NCBI GenBank assembly: GCA_012064415.1
Contig: SSNU01000208.1
Span: 711,725 to 775,724, forward strand
Reading direction: 5' to 3'
DNA length: 64,000 bases
DNA from: Gyrodactylus bullatarudis
Lineage: Eukaryota > Platyhelminthes > Monogenea > Gyrodactylidea > Gyrodactylidae
Made by a program: the position numbers and the translations under genes. The stretch's first letter is position 1. Each line of letters starts with the position of its first letter. The notes below the pieces were generated by a model. The model saw only the letters and a list, made by a program, of their open reading frames with translations, did no database searches and was not told where the DNA came from. Shown here one piece after another: positions 24,416 to 36,400 of the stretch.

Positions 24416-25939
24416 ATGCGTTTTATTATAGACCGGCAGTATTACAGGGATGTGTATATTGTCAATAATAATTATGGATTCCTATCCAAAGAATGTACAG
24501 AGATAGATACTATGGATGGCAACTTTTCTACAAATACTAATCATAGGTTCTCAAGGAATCATGAGAAAAAAATTATGAAACGCTTTATAGAGAATCACCA
24601 GTTCACTTATCGAAGCTTCTTTTTTCTCCTTCTATCCCTGCTCAGTTTCATAGCTGACTTAATTTCTGACAGTTATCTGGTTTATATCTACTATAGGAAA
24701 GGGGAAAAATTCTATGCATATTTAACCTTGTTTTTTCTAATATTTCCTTCAATTGTTGTAACTTTGTTCTCAGCTGCCTGGTATTCGATCGACAAAAAGA
24801 CTCAAATTGAACCGGATCGTTCACTCAAGGTGTGGATTACTCGCCTTGTCTTTCATTTTCTTCAGATTGCACCCCTAATCCGTCTGATCGACTCAGCCTA
24901 TTATGGATTTAAAAGTCTAGCCAAGGATATTACAATTGAGGAAAAATACAGATACCTCAAGTTGATGTTGTACGAAGAAGTGGATACTGCAATGTTACGT
25001 CTTATTGAATGTTTCCTTGAGAGTCTTCCACAACTTCTCCTTCAACTGTACATACTCTTTTCACAGCCTCATACGATTAATTCAGCCACCTACATTGCTC
25101 AAGTGATATCGTGTGTATTTAGCTTGTTCTCAATTACCTGGTGTCTCACATCGTATCAGACTTCATTTAGACAGACAAAGGATGCCAGTCGTAAGGTTGC
25201 TTCAAAGGGTTACATCTTATACTTTTGTTGGAAGTTTTTCGTCTTGAGTAGCCGGATATTATCACTGATATTATTTACATCATGCTTCTCTTTTCAAATA
25301 TCTTTTGCCTTTTTGGTCTTTCATTGGCTGATCACATTCAATATCTTAATGTTGTTTGGCACCAACTTTTGTAACAAACTGAGTTCAGCCTGGAATGAGA
25401 GATTATTTGATCTGGTCCTGGGGCTAATTTTCATCTTTGACATTCTCAATGTACGCAACGGTCATAGTAGAATTTGGTTCTTATTTTGGTATACAATCCA
25501 CTTCCTACAAAATATCTGCATTGGCCTGCTATGGTTATTCCAACCAGTCGTCACCTGGACAATGAGCATAGATAACTCAGTTGAATTGTTCACTCTCAAA
25601 TTATTCCGAGATAACCAGCCAGCAATAATTAATAAATTTCCCAGACTCATCATCTTAATGGTTATCTTGACAACGTTTCTTGTAGGAATATTTTTTATGA
25701 ATATGTACTATCTATTTGGACATCCATCTGGTAAGATCAAATGGTGTCTCTCAATATCGGAGTACTCAAGGAGGATCAGTCAAGATCGGAAGGCTTCCAC
25801 AATGACAAGTTATACGATCAATCCTGTGGATCTAAGTAAAACCAAAAATAACAACATGAAATATGAGCCAGTCTCCTATGATGATAATTTTATACGATAT
25901 AATGATTTGAAATATATTGATGAAATTACTTTGCAGTAA
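24416..25939 (+). CDS. XK-related (XKR) multipass membrane protein
   Basis: A single-exon gene of 507 residues. XKR proteins include apoptotic phosphatidylserine scramblases (Xkr8, C. elegans CED-8) and the Kell partner XK. The sequence shows about eight to ten hydrophobic helices, starting with FFFLLLSLLSFIADLISDSY and YAYLTLFFLIFPSIVVTLFS. Family blocks follow: HFLQIAPLIRLIDSAYYG, ECFLESLPQLLLQLYILF, SCVFSLFSITWCLTSYQ and a C-terminal helix FPRLIILMVILTTFLVGIFF. The start is the ATG at 24416; an upstream in-frame TTG is not used. A cytosolic tail of about 70 polar residues follows the last helix; no clear DEVD/DETD-type caspase site is obvious in it. Which XKR subfamily is unresolved. Confidence 0.9.
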   Translation: MRFIIDRQYYRDVYIVNNNYGFLSKECTEIDTMDGNFSTNTNHRFSRNHEKKIMKRFIENHQFTYRSFFFLLLSLLSFIADLISDSYLVYIYYRKGEKFYAYLTLFFLIFPSIVVTLFSAAWYSIDKKTQIEPDRSLKVWITRLVFHFLQIAPLIRLIDSAYYGFKSLAKDITIEEKYRYLKLMLYEEVDTAMLRLIECFLESLPQLLLQLYILFSQPHTINSATYIAQVISCVFSLFSITWCLTSYQTSFRQTKDASRKVASKGYILYFCWKFFVLSSRILSLILFTSCFSFQISFAFLVFHWLITFNILMLFGTNFCNKLSSAWNERLFDLVLGLIFIFDILNVRNGHSRIWFLFWYTIHFLQNICIGLLWLFQPVVTWTMSIDNSVELFTLKLFRDNQPAIINKFPRLIILMVILTTFLVGIFFMNMYYLFGHPSGKIKWCLSISEYSRRISQDRKASTMTSYTINPVDLSKTKNNNMKYEPVSYDDNFIRYNDLKYIDEITLQ

Positions 25940-26092
25940 AACAGATTTTCTACATCATTACATAAGGATGCCACTATAGAATTACCTGATTATAGTTAAT
26001 TAAAAGATTAAAATTCAGACAATTCAAGAAATTGAATGCCGCCAGTGGAGGAATAAAAAGAAAATATTCATTAGAGATATACGTCGTATATT

Positions 26093-29000
26093 TCATACAT
26101 TGAGTTTGCTAATGACATATTTATAGTTGTCCTTGATGTGTTGATCATTCGGAGATAATCTGACGAGCTCTTCAAAACAATCTGCTGCTGTTTTGTAATT
26201 GGCCCTCTTGGCATAAACCACGCAGAGATTATGTCTAGCTTGTATATTATCCGGGAAGAATTCAAGGCCAGATTTGAGTAACTGGAAGAAAATTACAAGT
26301 TATAACGGCGTGAGTGGATGAATATGGATAGAACTAACCCTTTCAGCATCTTCAATTCTGTCCAGGTGAGTCATGTAGAGATCGCTGAGGAGAATGTATG
26401 ACTTGATGTGGTCATCTCTTCGTGAGATCAACTTTTCCAAATATGGAATTGCCTCTAGAGGTCTACTTAATTCGTTGACCAATAGTAATGCTAGATTGAA
26501 AAGGCCACCAATGTGATGCTGATTTACCTGAAAAGAGTAAACGTAAAATTTTAATGAATAGAGAAAAGTTGAATCATAGTTCTCTTACTAGTAAAAGGTC
26601 TATATAGTCCTTGTAGGCTTGAAAATAGTCATGAAGATCAGTAGAAATCATTGCCTGTGAAAAGAGAATTTGTTCCTTGTCATAATGATCCAGGAGTATT
26701 AGTTGAGAGTTTATACGATAGGCCTCTCTTAGATGACTTGTATCGGATGACTTGGAAAGGACACGTGCCAGAGCTAAAAGGGCATGTTGATGACTTGGTT
26801 GTATGTTGAGGGCCTTTTTAAAATAGTCGATAGACTCATCTAGAGATATATTCTTCTCAGTTAGCACAACACCAACCTAAATAAGAAATGATAATTGATC
26901 AAATTTCATTGGTTGATTGAATACTCAAATGTGCATACAGAATATGTAATAAACCTGTCAGAAGTGAATACAATAGTTAAATCAGTGAATAGTTGTCTTA
27001 ATTAATCTGTGGATCATCTCTTCATTTTAGCTTCAAATTCAATTTGGTAAAAAATTTTAAAAAACAAAAAGTTAAATTATGTATATGTTTGTTTGAATCA
27101 CTAAATGAATTGAACAAATAAATTTCATAAACTTAGCAAATGAGCTTGGGAAGCTTTTAGGATTTTATTATTGTTGAAATTTCTTAGGAGGTATGGCTTA
27201 TTGGATCAGAACTAAAACTAAAACTAGAGATAAAATTATAAATGTGATGTAGTAAAACATAAAATAATTTTTGTTTTGAATGATTTTCTTTACAATTATT
27301 GTGCGAATTCAAATTTCTAACAATTAAAAGGTGAAATGACTGATCTTTAGATTCCATTGATTTAACGCTATTTCCTTTTTACTGAGACATTTTCTGGTGC
27401 TGAAAATCATTAATTCAATGGATTTTACACTAATTAATCAAAATTTTAAGAGAAATTATAATCCACATAGTTGAAGAATTTACCCGATTCTCCAAACACC
27501 ATATAAGGTGGAGATTTCTTTTCAAAAATTGATAACTTATATTCAAAAACATACTCACAAGCAATGATGATGTTTAAAACAATTTTATTTGGAAGTTATG
27601 CTTAAAAAATCAATCTTAAAGTGGTTATTGGGATGACTGTAGTTGGTCAATTTTTGTCCAAATGATAATAAACAAAACTCACATTGTAATAGGCATCAGC
27701 ATCATTCGGATCAGATTTAACGGCCTCTTTAAACTGGTCTAGAGCCATATCCAAGTCTCCCCTAAGATGATATAAAAGACCCAATTTTTTATAAGCGGCA
27801 GGATTATTCTTTCGAAAGGTTAGGACCCTCTTTAAAAGATTCTCCCCTTCGTTATGATCTTGGGTTGAGTTTGAATGTTCAATTAGTAAGCCGGCATATT
27901 CAACAAAGGCTTGCAGTTGTTTGGGTTCAACTCTGGTAAAATAAACTTGATTCTTTTTTGGCTTAGGCATCAAATCAATCGCCAGTTTGTAGGCATCTTT
28001 GGCCAAATGAATTTTATTCAATTTCACATGAACTCTAGCCACATTTATATGCGCTCCGACATCATTGGGCTGTATTCTAAAAGTTGTAATAATTAAATAC
28101 ACAATCAGGACATAAAATTAGCTCTTAAAAAACCTACTCGACCGCCTTGGTGTAGTGAGAGAGGGCCTCTTCAAGATACTGATTCCCGCGTCCCTCAAAG
28201 ACATGACCGAGATTGTTCCACATTTTTGCATTCTTCGGATTGACATCAACACCTGATTTGTATAGGCTATATTCATTTTCCCAGTCATGGACCCGATTGA
28301 ATGTCTTGAATGAGTACACTCCGACCAATAGGATTATGAAGAATTTGAATATTTTATCTCTAAATTAAATAAATAAAGCCTTATCTTACAAGTATTTAAA
28401 GTAATTCTCCATCAAGTCGAGAGATAAGCCCATTAAGAGGCAAAATCCAAAACTGGGAATATACAAGACCCTTTCAGCCAGTACAAAGCCAACTGGAAAG
28501 AACATGTTACTCGATGGTATAAAAGGAATAAAATGGAGAATTAGAGATAATCCAAGAGTTGTAGCAACCTTCTTATCAGTCATTTTAATGGTTTTCCAGA
28601 TGAGAAATCCAGTCATACTGAAGAAAGCAATGGTCCACAAGTTTCTCTGGTCAAAAGTACTCTCTACCAGGGGTATGGATCCCATACTCCAATCGCAACA
28701 GTAACTGGTTGGTATTGAGACAAAATAAAAGTTTAAGGCCCACAAGTATGAGTAGGTTAGCCATCTTGTCAAGGGATTCTTACAGTAGGCGGCAGGGTTG
28801 GAAAACTCTGAGAAAGAAGGCAACTTTGTGGACATGATACTAATTCGAAAGTAGATGATTGACACGAGAATGGAAAGGAAGCAAAACGACCTTGGAATAC
28901 ACTTGAAAGCAATTTGGGAAATATTCCCATCAATGGAGAAGTAATTTTTCATCACTTCATAGGCCATGCAAACTCCAATAATTGTGATGCATTGCTCTTT

Positions 29001-29613
29001 GCACAGAGTTCCAATGAATATTAAGAGGAAATATTTGAGCAATAATTTGGGGTCTTCTACAATTTAAATAAAACATCAAAATTACTGAAATAGGAAACAT
29101 TTCTCTGTAATTCTTCGTTGAATGTAATGAATGTTCCAAGAAAAATTAGGGCAGAGAAAAGTTCTGCCCGACCGACAACACCAGTGACGGCCTCTACGTG
29201 AACAGGATGACAACCAAATATTATGGAGGAGAGAACAGAAGCTTTCTCCGAAAGAAATAGGCGTGAAAATCTAGAGTTAATGCCAAGAATTACTTTTGAA
29301 ATGATTTAGTTACAGCTAAATGAAGAATTAAATTCACCAAGTGATAGCCCATAGGGTCGAGCTTATGAAAGTAGTGATTGAGGCGGAATGAGAGAGTAGT
29401 AATTGGCCTATATGAGCCATGACTTTCTTCTTTATACATTGGGGTACCCCAAAAATCATTTTTAAAAATGTCAATCAAAGGCTTATTAGAAATCACATTT
29501 TGATTGGTAGTAATAGCAGCTGTGTCATCGAAAACCAGATCACATTTTAGAGAAAATGAATATAGAATAAATATAAAAGGTAAAATTATACTCTCAAAAT
29601 GAAAATCATTCAT
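26093..29613 (-). CDS. TMTC-type transmembrane and TPR-containing O-mannosyltransferase (one apparent frameshift)
   Basis: An ER multipass protein related to TMTC1-4, which O-mannosylate cadherins. Exons: 29086-29613, 28390-29056, 28138-28359, 27683-28076, 26589-26876, 26339-26527 and 26093-26281, giving about 825 residues. The N-terminal half has LVFDDTAAITTNQNV, SYRPITTLSFRLNH, GYHLVNLILHLAV, then CHPVHVEAVTGVVGRAEL and LCKEQCITIIGVC among hydrophobic helices. The C-terminal half is TPR repeats (NAKMWNNLGHVFEGRGNQYLEEAL, NDADAYYN, QHALLALARVLSK). Introns of 29 and 30 nt interrupt it. Around 29294-29297 (a T4 run on +) the frame slips. One extra base there would continue AVTKSFQK into VILGINSRFSRLFLSEK and make the summed coding length divisible by three. 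It may be a sequence error or a true lesion. Confidence 0.88.
27619..27642 (+). repeat. 24-bp dispersed repeat, copy 1 (TMTC intron)
   Basis: aagtggttattgggatgact plus tgtag-type end. It matches 32593-32616 (in an intron of the unknown gene) at 23 of 24 positions. Confidence 0.6.
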
Positions 29614-29805
29614 AAATGCAATACTTTAATAAACAACATAAACTTTCAGTTCAGTCGTGTTTAAGCTAGCTATGTTGTAGTGGGATTTCAAATATTTTGT
29701 ACTTTTTAGCAAATGCATATTTACTCAGTAGGTTCTTTTATTGTCGATCTCAGTGGAACGTGATGATAGTTTATTTTAAGTGGAGATTTCTTTCTTTTTT
29801 TAACA

Positions 29806-30336
29806 ATGATTAAACTAACTCTTATACTATTATCCTTCCTAGCCAGCACATTATCTATTCAGTGTCTGGTTAGATATGACCCAAAGGAAAACTTCCGAAT
29901 TGTATCGGGATGTAATTTCTGTCTGAGAATATCAATGGATAACGAACCGTTCAAGTTTGTATGCACAAAAGATTCAGGAGATAATTTCGAAGCTCTCATC
30001 GAGAAATTACAAGCGATTGCTGAGAACATTGAAAAATCACCCGAAACATTGAAATCTATTGAAAGCTCACAGGTAAACCAAAGAAAATTATTTTAGATTG
30101 ATGATATGCTTGGGGGAATTTCAAACGAAGGATGCGAAAATGCTTGCCAGGGTCTTGAGTTTTGTGAATTAAATAAATCTGATGGCATGATCGCTCATTG
30201 TTGTCAGAGAGAAAACTGTTTTTTTGGAGAACCATACGATATATGTTCAGAATATAAATATGTAGATTTATTGAAAAGCATACACGAGGAAGGAATAATA
30301 GAAGCTCATCTCCATCATGATGAAGAAAACGATTAA
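29806..30336 (+). CDS. Small secreted cysteine-rich protein, unknown function
   Basis: Two exons (29806-30072 and 30097-30336) separated by a 24-nt intron (gtaaac...ttttag) encode 168 residues. The N-terminus is a clear signal peptide (LTLILLSFLASTLSIQ). The mature protein has paired cysteines near both ends (CLVRYD, GCNFCLRI, then NEGCENACQGLEFCE and AHCCQRENCFF). The CC-x4-C ending recalls ET-type or three-finger-like extracellular modules, but the rest does not let me assign it. The middle is a charged helix without cysteine. The gene lies head-to-head with TMTC (192 bp apart). Intron read-through ends in a stop at the acceptor. Confidence 0.8.
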
Positions 30337-30470
30337 ATTTGAAATATTAGTTCAACTCTATTAAAAACTTGAAAAGTTTGTGTATATTTAAACCAAAATA
30401 TTGTAGAAATTTAAAAAAATATAAACAAAAGCCAAAATATAATTTTTTTCAATAAAACCCTGAATATAAA

Positions 30471-33400
30471 ATGAGAAAACTAGTATTGAAACACTTTGAT
30501 CAGATAATTGATGAATATCTCTATGAGGATGATGAATCAGCAATTCAAGAAGTACTAGATCGTTACAGGTAAAGAATAAATTGATAAATTGAGCAGATCT
30601 CAGTCTTGTTTTGAAGGGTTGATTCCAGATGATAACGAAATCATTGAGAATGAAAGGGAATCCTTTTCTGCCAAAACTTTGACTCCTCGAAATTGTAGAA
30701 ATTCAATTGAAAAAAATCATCACGATTGGTCAGACAACACGCTTAGTTATCGTCGGGAGAACTCTTTTTTTATTCCTAATCAGAAAGAATTAAACTCAAT
30801 TAGCTCATCTCTTACGAGCACAAAGTCTAGTGATCGTGTTAAACTTGAATCGATGAATTTGTTGGTGAAAATACCTTCTTTTGAAATATCCACCTGTCAG
30901 ACTTGGTCAAACAAGAAGAACCAAAAGAAACTCAACACTTTGCGAAGTGGTATCCTGTTGAATCTTGACTCAAAGAATGAGGAAATATTCAACTTGATCT
31001 GCATTTTCATCTACAAGGGGTTTTCTAATAGTCATTCCAATGCAAAAGAATTTCATAGTCTAATAACTGAGAAAATCCTACGCTACTTTTCGGCAGGATC
31101 GTCAACCCTGCAAAACTTTTCGTTATCTGATATGAATTTTAATCGGATTCTTAAACTAACTACAATCCTGATAGACTTTTATTTGAAAACTGGGTCTAGA
31201 TCTTCCAGGATGACGGAAAAGATTAGTAAAGACATCATACACGAATGCCTTGATTCTTTACTCGATCAGAGCTTGAGTAATGCTAATATAAACCAAACAA
31301 AACGTACAACACCCCCACAAATACAGTCTACTGATGCATTAACATGCAACCATCTATTTGCCTTTATAGACCCAAATTGTGGATGGCTAAAAACATGGAT
31401 GGTAAGTATGATCGATTACAATTACACTTTAAAGTACAGTTCTCTAATGAATACTCTTTTAGAAGAATACAACATTCCGGGGACACATTGTTGAGATCCT
31501 GAGTCACAAGGATAATAAAGTATTTATGAAAGTTGTTCAATCCTCTATTGTCCTGTTATCTAAGATGTATATTGATAGGATCAAGAATCTTCCCTCTGAT
31601 GCATCCATGCTCTATTATTTGTATATGGTTTATTCTACTAGCTTCGTTTTAACCTTGATCAAATATAAAATCACACGGCTCCTGTTTAAGAAGAAACCCC
31701 AATTATCCGACAAGAAGATCAGCGTTCAAGACTATCTGTGTAAGGTTGTCCAGTTCATCAGTAAACCATGCCAGATCAAATTGAAGAATCAAGACTTTGA
31801 ATTTGATCTATCGAATTTATTGTACACTCAACTCATCTGTCTCTCAAGGCACGAGGAAACAGCTGTCAAGTGCTTCTTTCGAATGGAGAGGACCAATGAG
31901 AGATACCCTTTCACCTTACGTCCGACACTTGGAGATCTCTTGGAAAAGTACGACTACGAAGCTTATCGGAGACAAAATTCATTTGTTTTCTTCCAGCAAA
32001 TCCTCCGATTATCAAGGAACCTTGTCAAATACCCAACTATGAAGCGGGAGGTCTCTCATGATCGAGGATTAAAGCGAGTTTATTCTGCCAAATGAATCAA
32101 TAAATAATCTAAACATGAATTTTTATCATATATAGAAGACTTTTATTAAACTTTCTCAATATAACAGTGCAACAGATTAGCGATTCCCTTGTCCTGGACA
32201 CCTTCCTCTTGACATTCAAGCTGACCAAGGAAATCTTTACCGATATGGATAGTCAAGTTGAAATGGACCTGGTGGATCTTCTTCTTGATGCCATAGAAAT
32301 TAACAGGGAGCTAAAGTGAGTCTTAAAATATTTATACTCACGAAAGTACTCATTATCTTCTTTAGTAAGACTAGGTACACACACATGAAGATTTTATTCA
32401 ACTTTCAAATGAGCCATAGATCAAGTTCTCTAAGTCGTCGAATAATAAGCAAATTTCGCTCTTATTTTCTGGCTTGAATCATTGAAAATAATCATTTATG
32501 ATTAATTAATTAATGGAAAGTATTGTAAAAAAATTGCCTCAATTTCATTGGTTTATAAGATTCCTGTCCTTTTCGAGATTTCGGCCAACTTCAAGTGGTT
32601 ATTGGGGTGACTGTAGAAACTCACTTAATGTTCAGCATATTCAAGTTTTAAGTGGTTCATTCATTGAAAATTGGGCGGTGGTTTGACAATCCAAGATTTT
32701 AAAGCATGAATGAAATAAGGAAGATGAATTTTTGAGATTTGCTTCAGTACAAAATCAGGCCTAGAGTTTATAATTATATTACCTATCTCACTTTGCTCTT
32801 ATTATTAGACGATAATAAACTCTCCTTTTAGACTTGGAAATGTCATTCAAGAACGACTAAACTATCTGATAGTATCCTTTGCAAATTCAGTCAGGTGCCT
32901 TGAAGTTTTTATCAAAGACAACCTCGTAAACGTCATTATGGATGATGTTCTTTTCAATCCGAAAATGATTATCCCCAAAAGACAACGCAAATGTCTCTTC
33001 TACAATCTCTCCCAGTTCCAGTCATGTCAACTGCACTTTGCCAAAAAGGGCTTGTATAAATCAGTAATTATGACGAACCTCTATGAGGAGTCATTCACAC
33101 GTGGCCTCGCTCAACTGCTCCCCTTAATAGCATATCCGTCTTGCTTGAAAAATGCACTGATTCTCACTCCGAGGAATAATGAACTGATCCTGGGTACAAG
33201 CAACTCTTTGGCGTTTCTCTTTTACACAATTAGCCCTAAAGATGTCAAATCTTTATCCTCTTTCCCAATGAGACATGAGTACCTTCAGTTTGCCAATCAA
33301 GTTCTTATCGTGCAATCGTGCTTGATTGAATTTAGCTGTTTCTTGCTAGCGTTCAAGACACATTTGAATAGTTTTCTGAATGATGGACAAACAGTCTTTG

Positions 33401-36400
33401 ACGAGAACAACATGCAAATTCAGCATTTACTCGCAAGAATATCCATAATTGGAGGAAACAAGGAAAAGTATCTACCACCCCTGGAGGTCTGTGACAAGTG
33501 TCCCTTTGACAACTTCATCAACGACTATAAACAGAGCCTGAAATATCTGAGGAAACAAATTCCCTTTTCTTGTCGTCATATGAAGGGTTCAAGTAGTAAA
33601 CCTTTGAAGGAGGAAAATCATCTCAGCTTATTTCCCAGTGAAATAAGTCCACAACTCTGGAAAGAATTCGAGACATCGCCTAGCATCCTCTTCACTTTCC
33701 AAATGACCCAGCATAACTTGAAGGATTTCTTCCTTACAATCATGAAGAGAGTTTATGGTTACAATCATAGGGATGGTGATGTCAACGAGTTGAAATTTAT
33801 CAAAGTTGATAATATCACTAAAATGGCGGCAATCAAATTTGTCAAGTAAGCCTTGTTCTCCTCATAAACTGGTCTCATTGGTCTGGGTTTTATTAGGTTA
33901 CAAGAAAAATAATGTGACTAAATATATGTGACTGTATATATTAGGGTAATGCAACTTTTTACAACTTTATCGGCTATTTACTCATTCTATAAAGAATTAA
34001 ATTTTGAGAATTGAATTTTACTACGATAACTGATAAAATTCACGTTTTTGAGTAATCTGTATGACTTTTCGGATGGGGATTATTCTGATATAGTTATTTG
34101 AAATCCCTTCACTAGATATCCTCATTCTTTTCTGAAAATTTTATGCGTTTTAAAGGATTTTTGGAAAATGGGATTTATCAGTATCAGAACGAAGAAATTT
34201 TTTGATTTAATTTATGGAAATCTTTTTTTCTGTACAGAAGCATCCAACTTGCCAAATCGTCCCAAAAGTTGATCGGAAAAAAATATTTTGTATTACCTTA
34301 ATATTTTTTATGAATTTCAGCATAAACAATCAATGAAAATAAAGTTGGGAATCTATGAAAGAAATCCCGATATTTTCATCAAGAATTCGAATTTGTTAAA
34401 AATTTTTTGGAATCCTACTCATGTTGCCCACTCTAAACATTTGAAGAAAAAATTCTGAAAAAAAATTTTTTTAATGAAAAATATGGTCATTTTTCAAATT
34501 CCCATTTGGCGCAAAAATCCCATTTTTTCGAACTTTGAACTGAAAATTTTTATTGTTTTAAGAGCTGGAGAGTGATCAAAAATAGATTTTCAGGATCAAG
34601 ATTAGATTATAAAGCTGAATAGCACCGTCAAATTATCGACAGTTTCCCCATTCTCGAGAGATTTTGAATTATCGAAATTTCATTGATTTTCAAGTAGTGA
34701 AAATGATCAAAAAAACGAAATTCCGCTCCCAAACGATAATGTGATTATGCATAAGATCAAATTCATTTGAATTGATTTTTTTGTTTAATCCTGATCTTGA
34801 AAAAACTCTTTTGATCAACCTCCAACTATCAAAACAATAAACATTTTCCAGATGAAGTCTGACATTGTCTGGCTAAACTTTGACTACCTACTCTAATGTA
34901 ATATAATGATTTTTGTACAATTGTACATTTGGAACTTTTTCATTGTTTATCAAAACGTCAACATAAGATTTAGATTTTTATTTAACTAAAAAAAATTTTG
35001 TCCACTTTGACTAGTCCCTTTTTATTTTACTTAGCTATGGTATATTTCTCGGATGCTTTGAAGTAAAACACAAGAGACAATATGAAATTGACTTATCAAA
35101 ATTGCTCAAATACTTCTCCAACCTTAATGAGCAATCACCAACAGCATCTCAAAATAATAGTAAGTTATGCATCCAGCCCTATCATGCATGGGCGGATAGG
35201 TAATCGGCTCACCTTGAGAATGTCATTTGAGTGAATCATTTTTTCATTAGGTAGCTACGTCAATTGTTTAATCTGCTGGATCTTCCTCGTAACGATGGGT
35301 GATCAAGCTAGGACATATCAAATCTACAAGGAACTCTATGGTAATGTCAAGGAATTCGAGGCGCTCCATCGAATATTTCAGTTCAAATCATACATTGTGA
35401 GTAAGAAATATCTATAGATATCCTAACCTCGACCAAACCCAACCCTATACCCCTTTATCGAGTTTTGCTGCCAATCTTAAACATTCCAAATGACCCTTGT
35501 GATGAGAATTTTTTTTTCAGTCTGAAGGTAAGAACCTTCAGAATAAGAATATTGGCACCTTGGAGGTCATGGAGAAGATCAAGATAACTATGCAAAGCAA
35601 ATGTACCAGAATATGTAACATACTTAAATTGGCCAACATTCCCGAAGAACAGGTTCGTTCATCTCCATTAATAATGAGCGACTCTTTCATAAGTAAATTA
35701 TAATTTTTGTTATGGGTCTCGGTATAGGTATTGGGTAAGTGAGAAGAGCAGGCATTTTAGACTAGGACTTGGGTAAACCATAATAATTAATGTCGGATAG
35801 ATTTTTTTAAACATTGGTTTTGAGCTGGGTCACCGATGTCATGAGATTTAATGTAGAAAGATGCCAGGGTTTTTTCTCACAAATAAGGCCTTTATTTCGG
35901 ACATACTCATCAGTGTGATACATGCCAAATATATAGGTTTTAAGAATTAAATTATTGGTTGAAATTGTTCTTAAAATTCGATTGGATCATACCTGTTGCA
36001 AGGTATGCAACATTATTTAGTAAAATTGGTCTTTTGGATGTTTTATTGTTTTTGGGGCTAATTATAATTATCTTATAGTAATACAGAATAGAATTACAGT
36101 TGTGCCCCAGTTTTGGTGTATTAGAAATCGCACACCCCAATTTTCCTATGAAAAATAGATTTTTCTCATCATAGATCTACTTGAAAGTAGAACAGATTTT
36201 TTGAAAGATAATTCTTTTGGCCGAAATTTCACAATTTTTTAGCCGAAAATTCTCAATTTTTTAGTTTATGGTCTCAACTTAAAGAGAATTTTCTCTTGAA
36301 TCGATCAGTACCACTGAACCCTATTGAATTCGTCCACTGAGCATAAAAAATCTTGAAAATAAACGTTGATAAAAAAGGCAATGTGTCACCTTTAATAAAA

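Noticed and set aside
29806..30336. Assigning the secreted protein to the nematode ET family or three-finger toxins
   Set aside because: Only the CC-x4-C ending agrees; the cysteine spacing upstream does not fit well enough.
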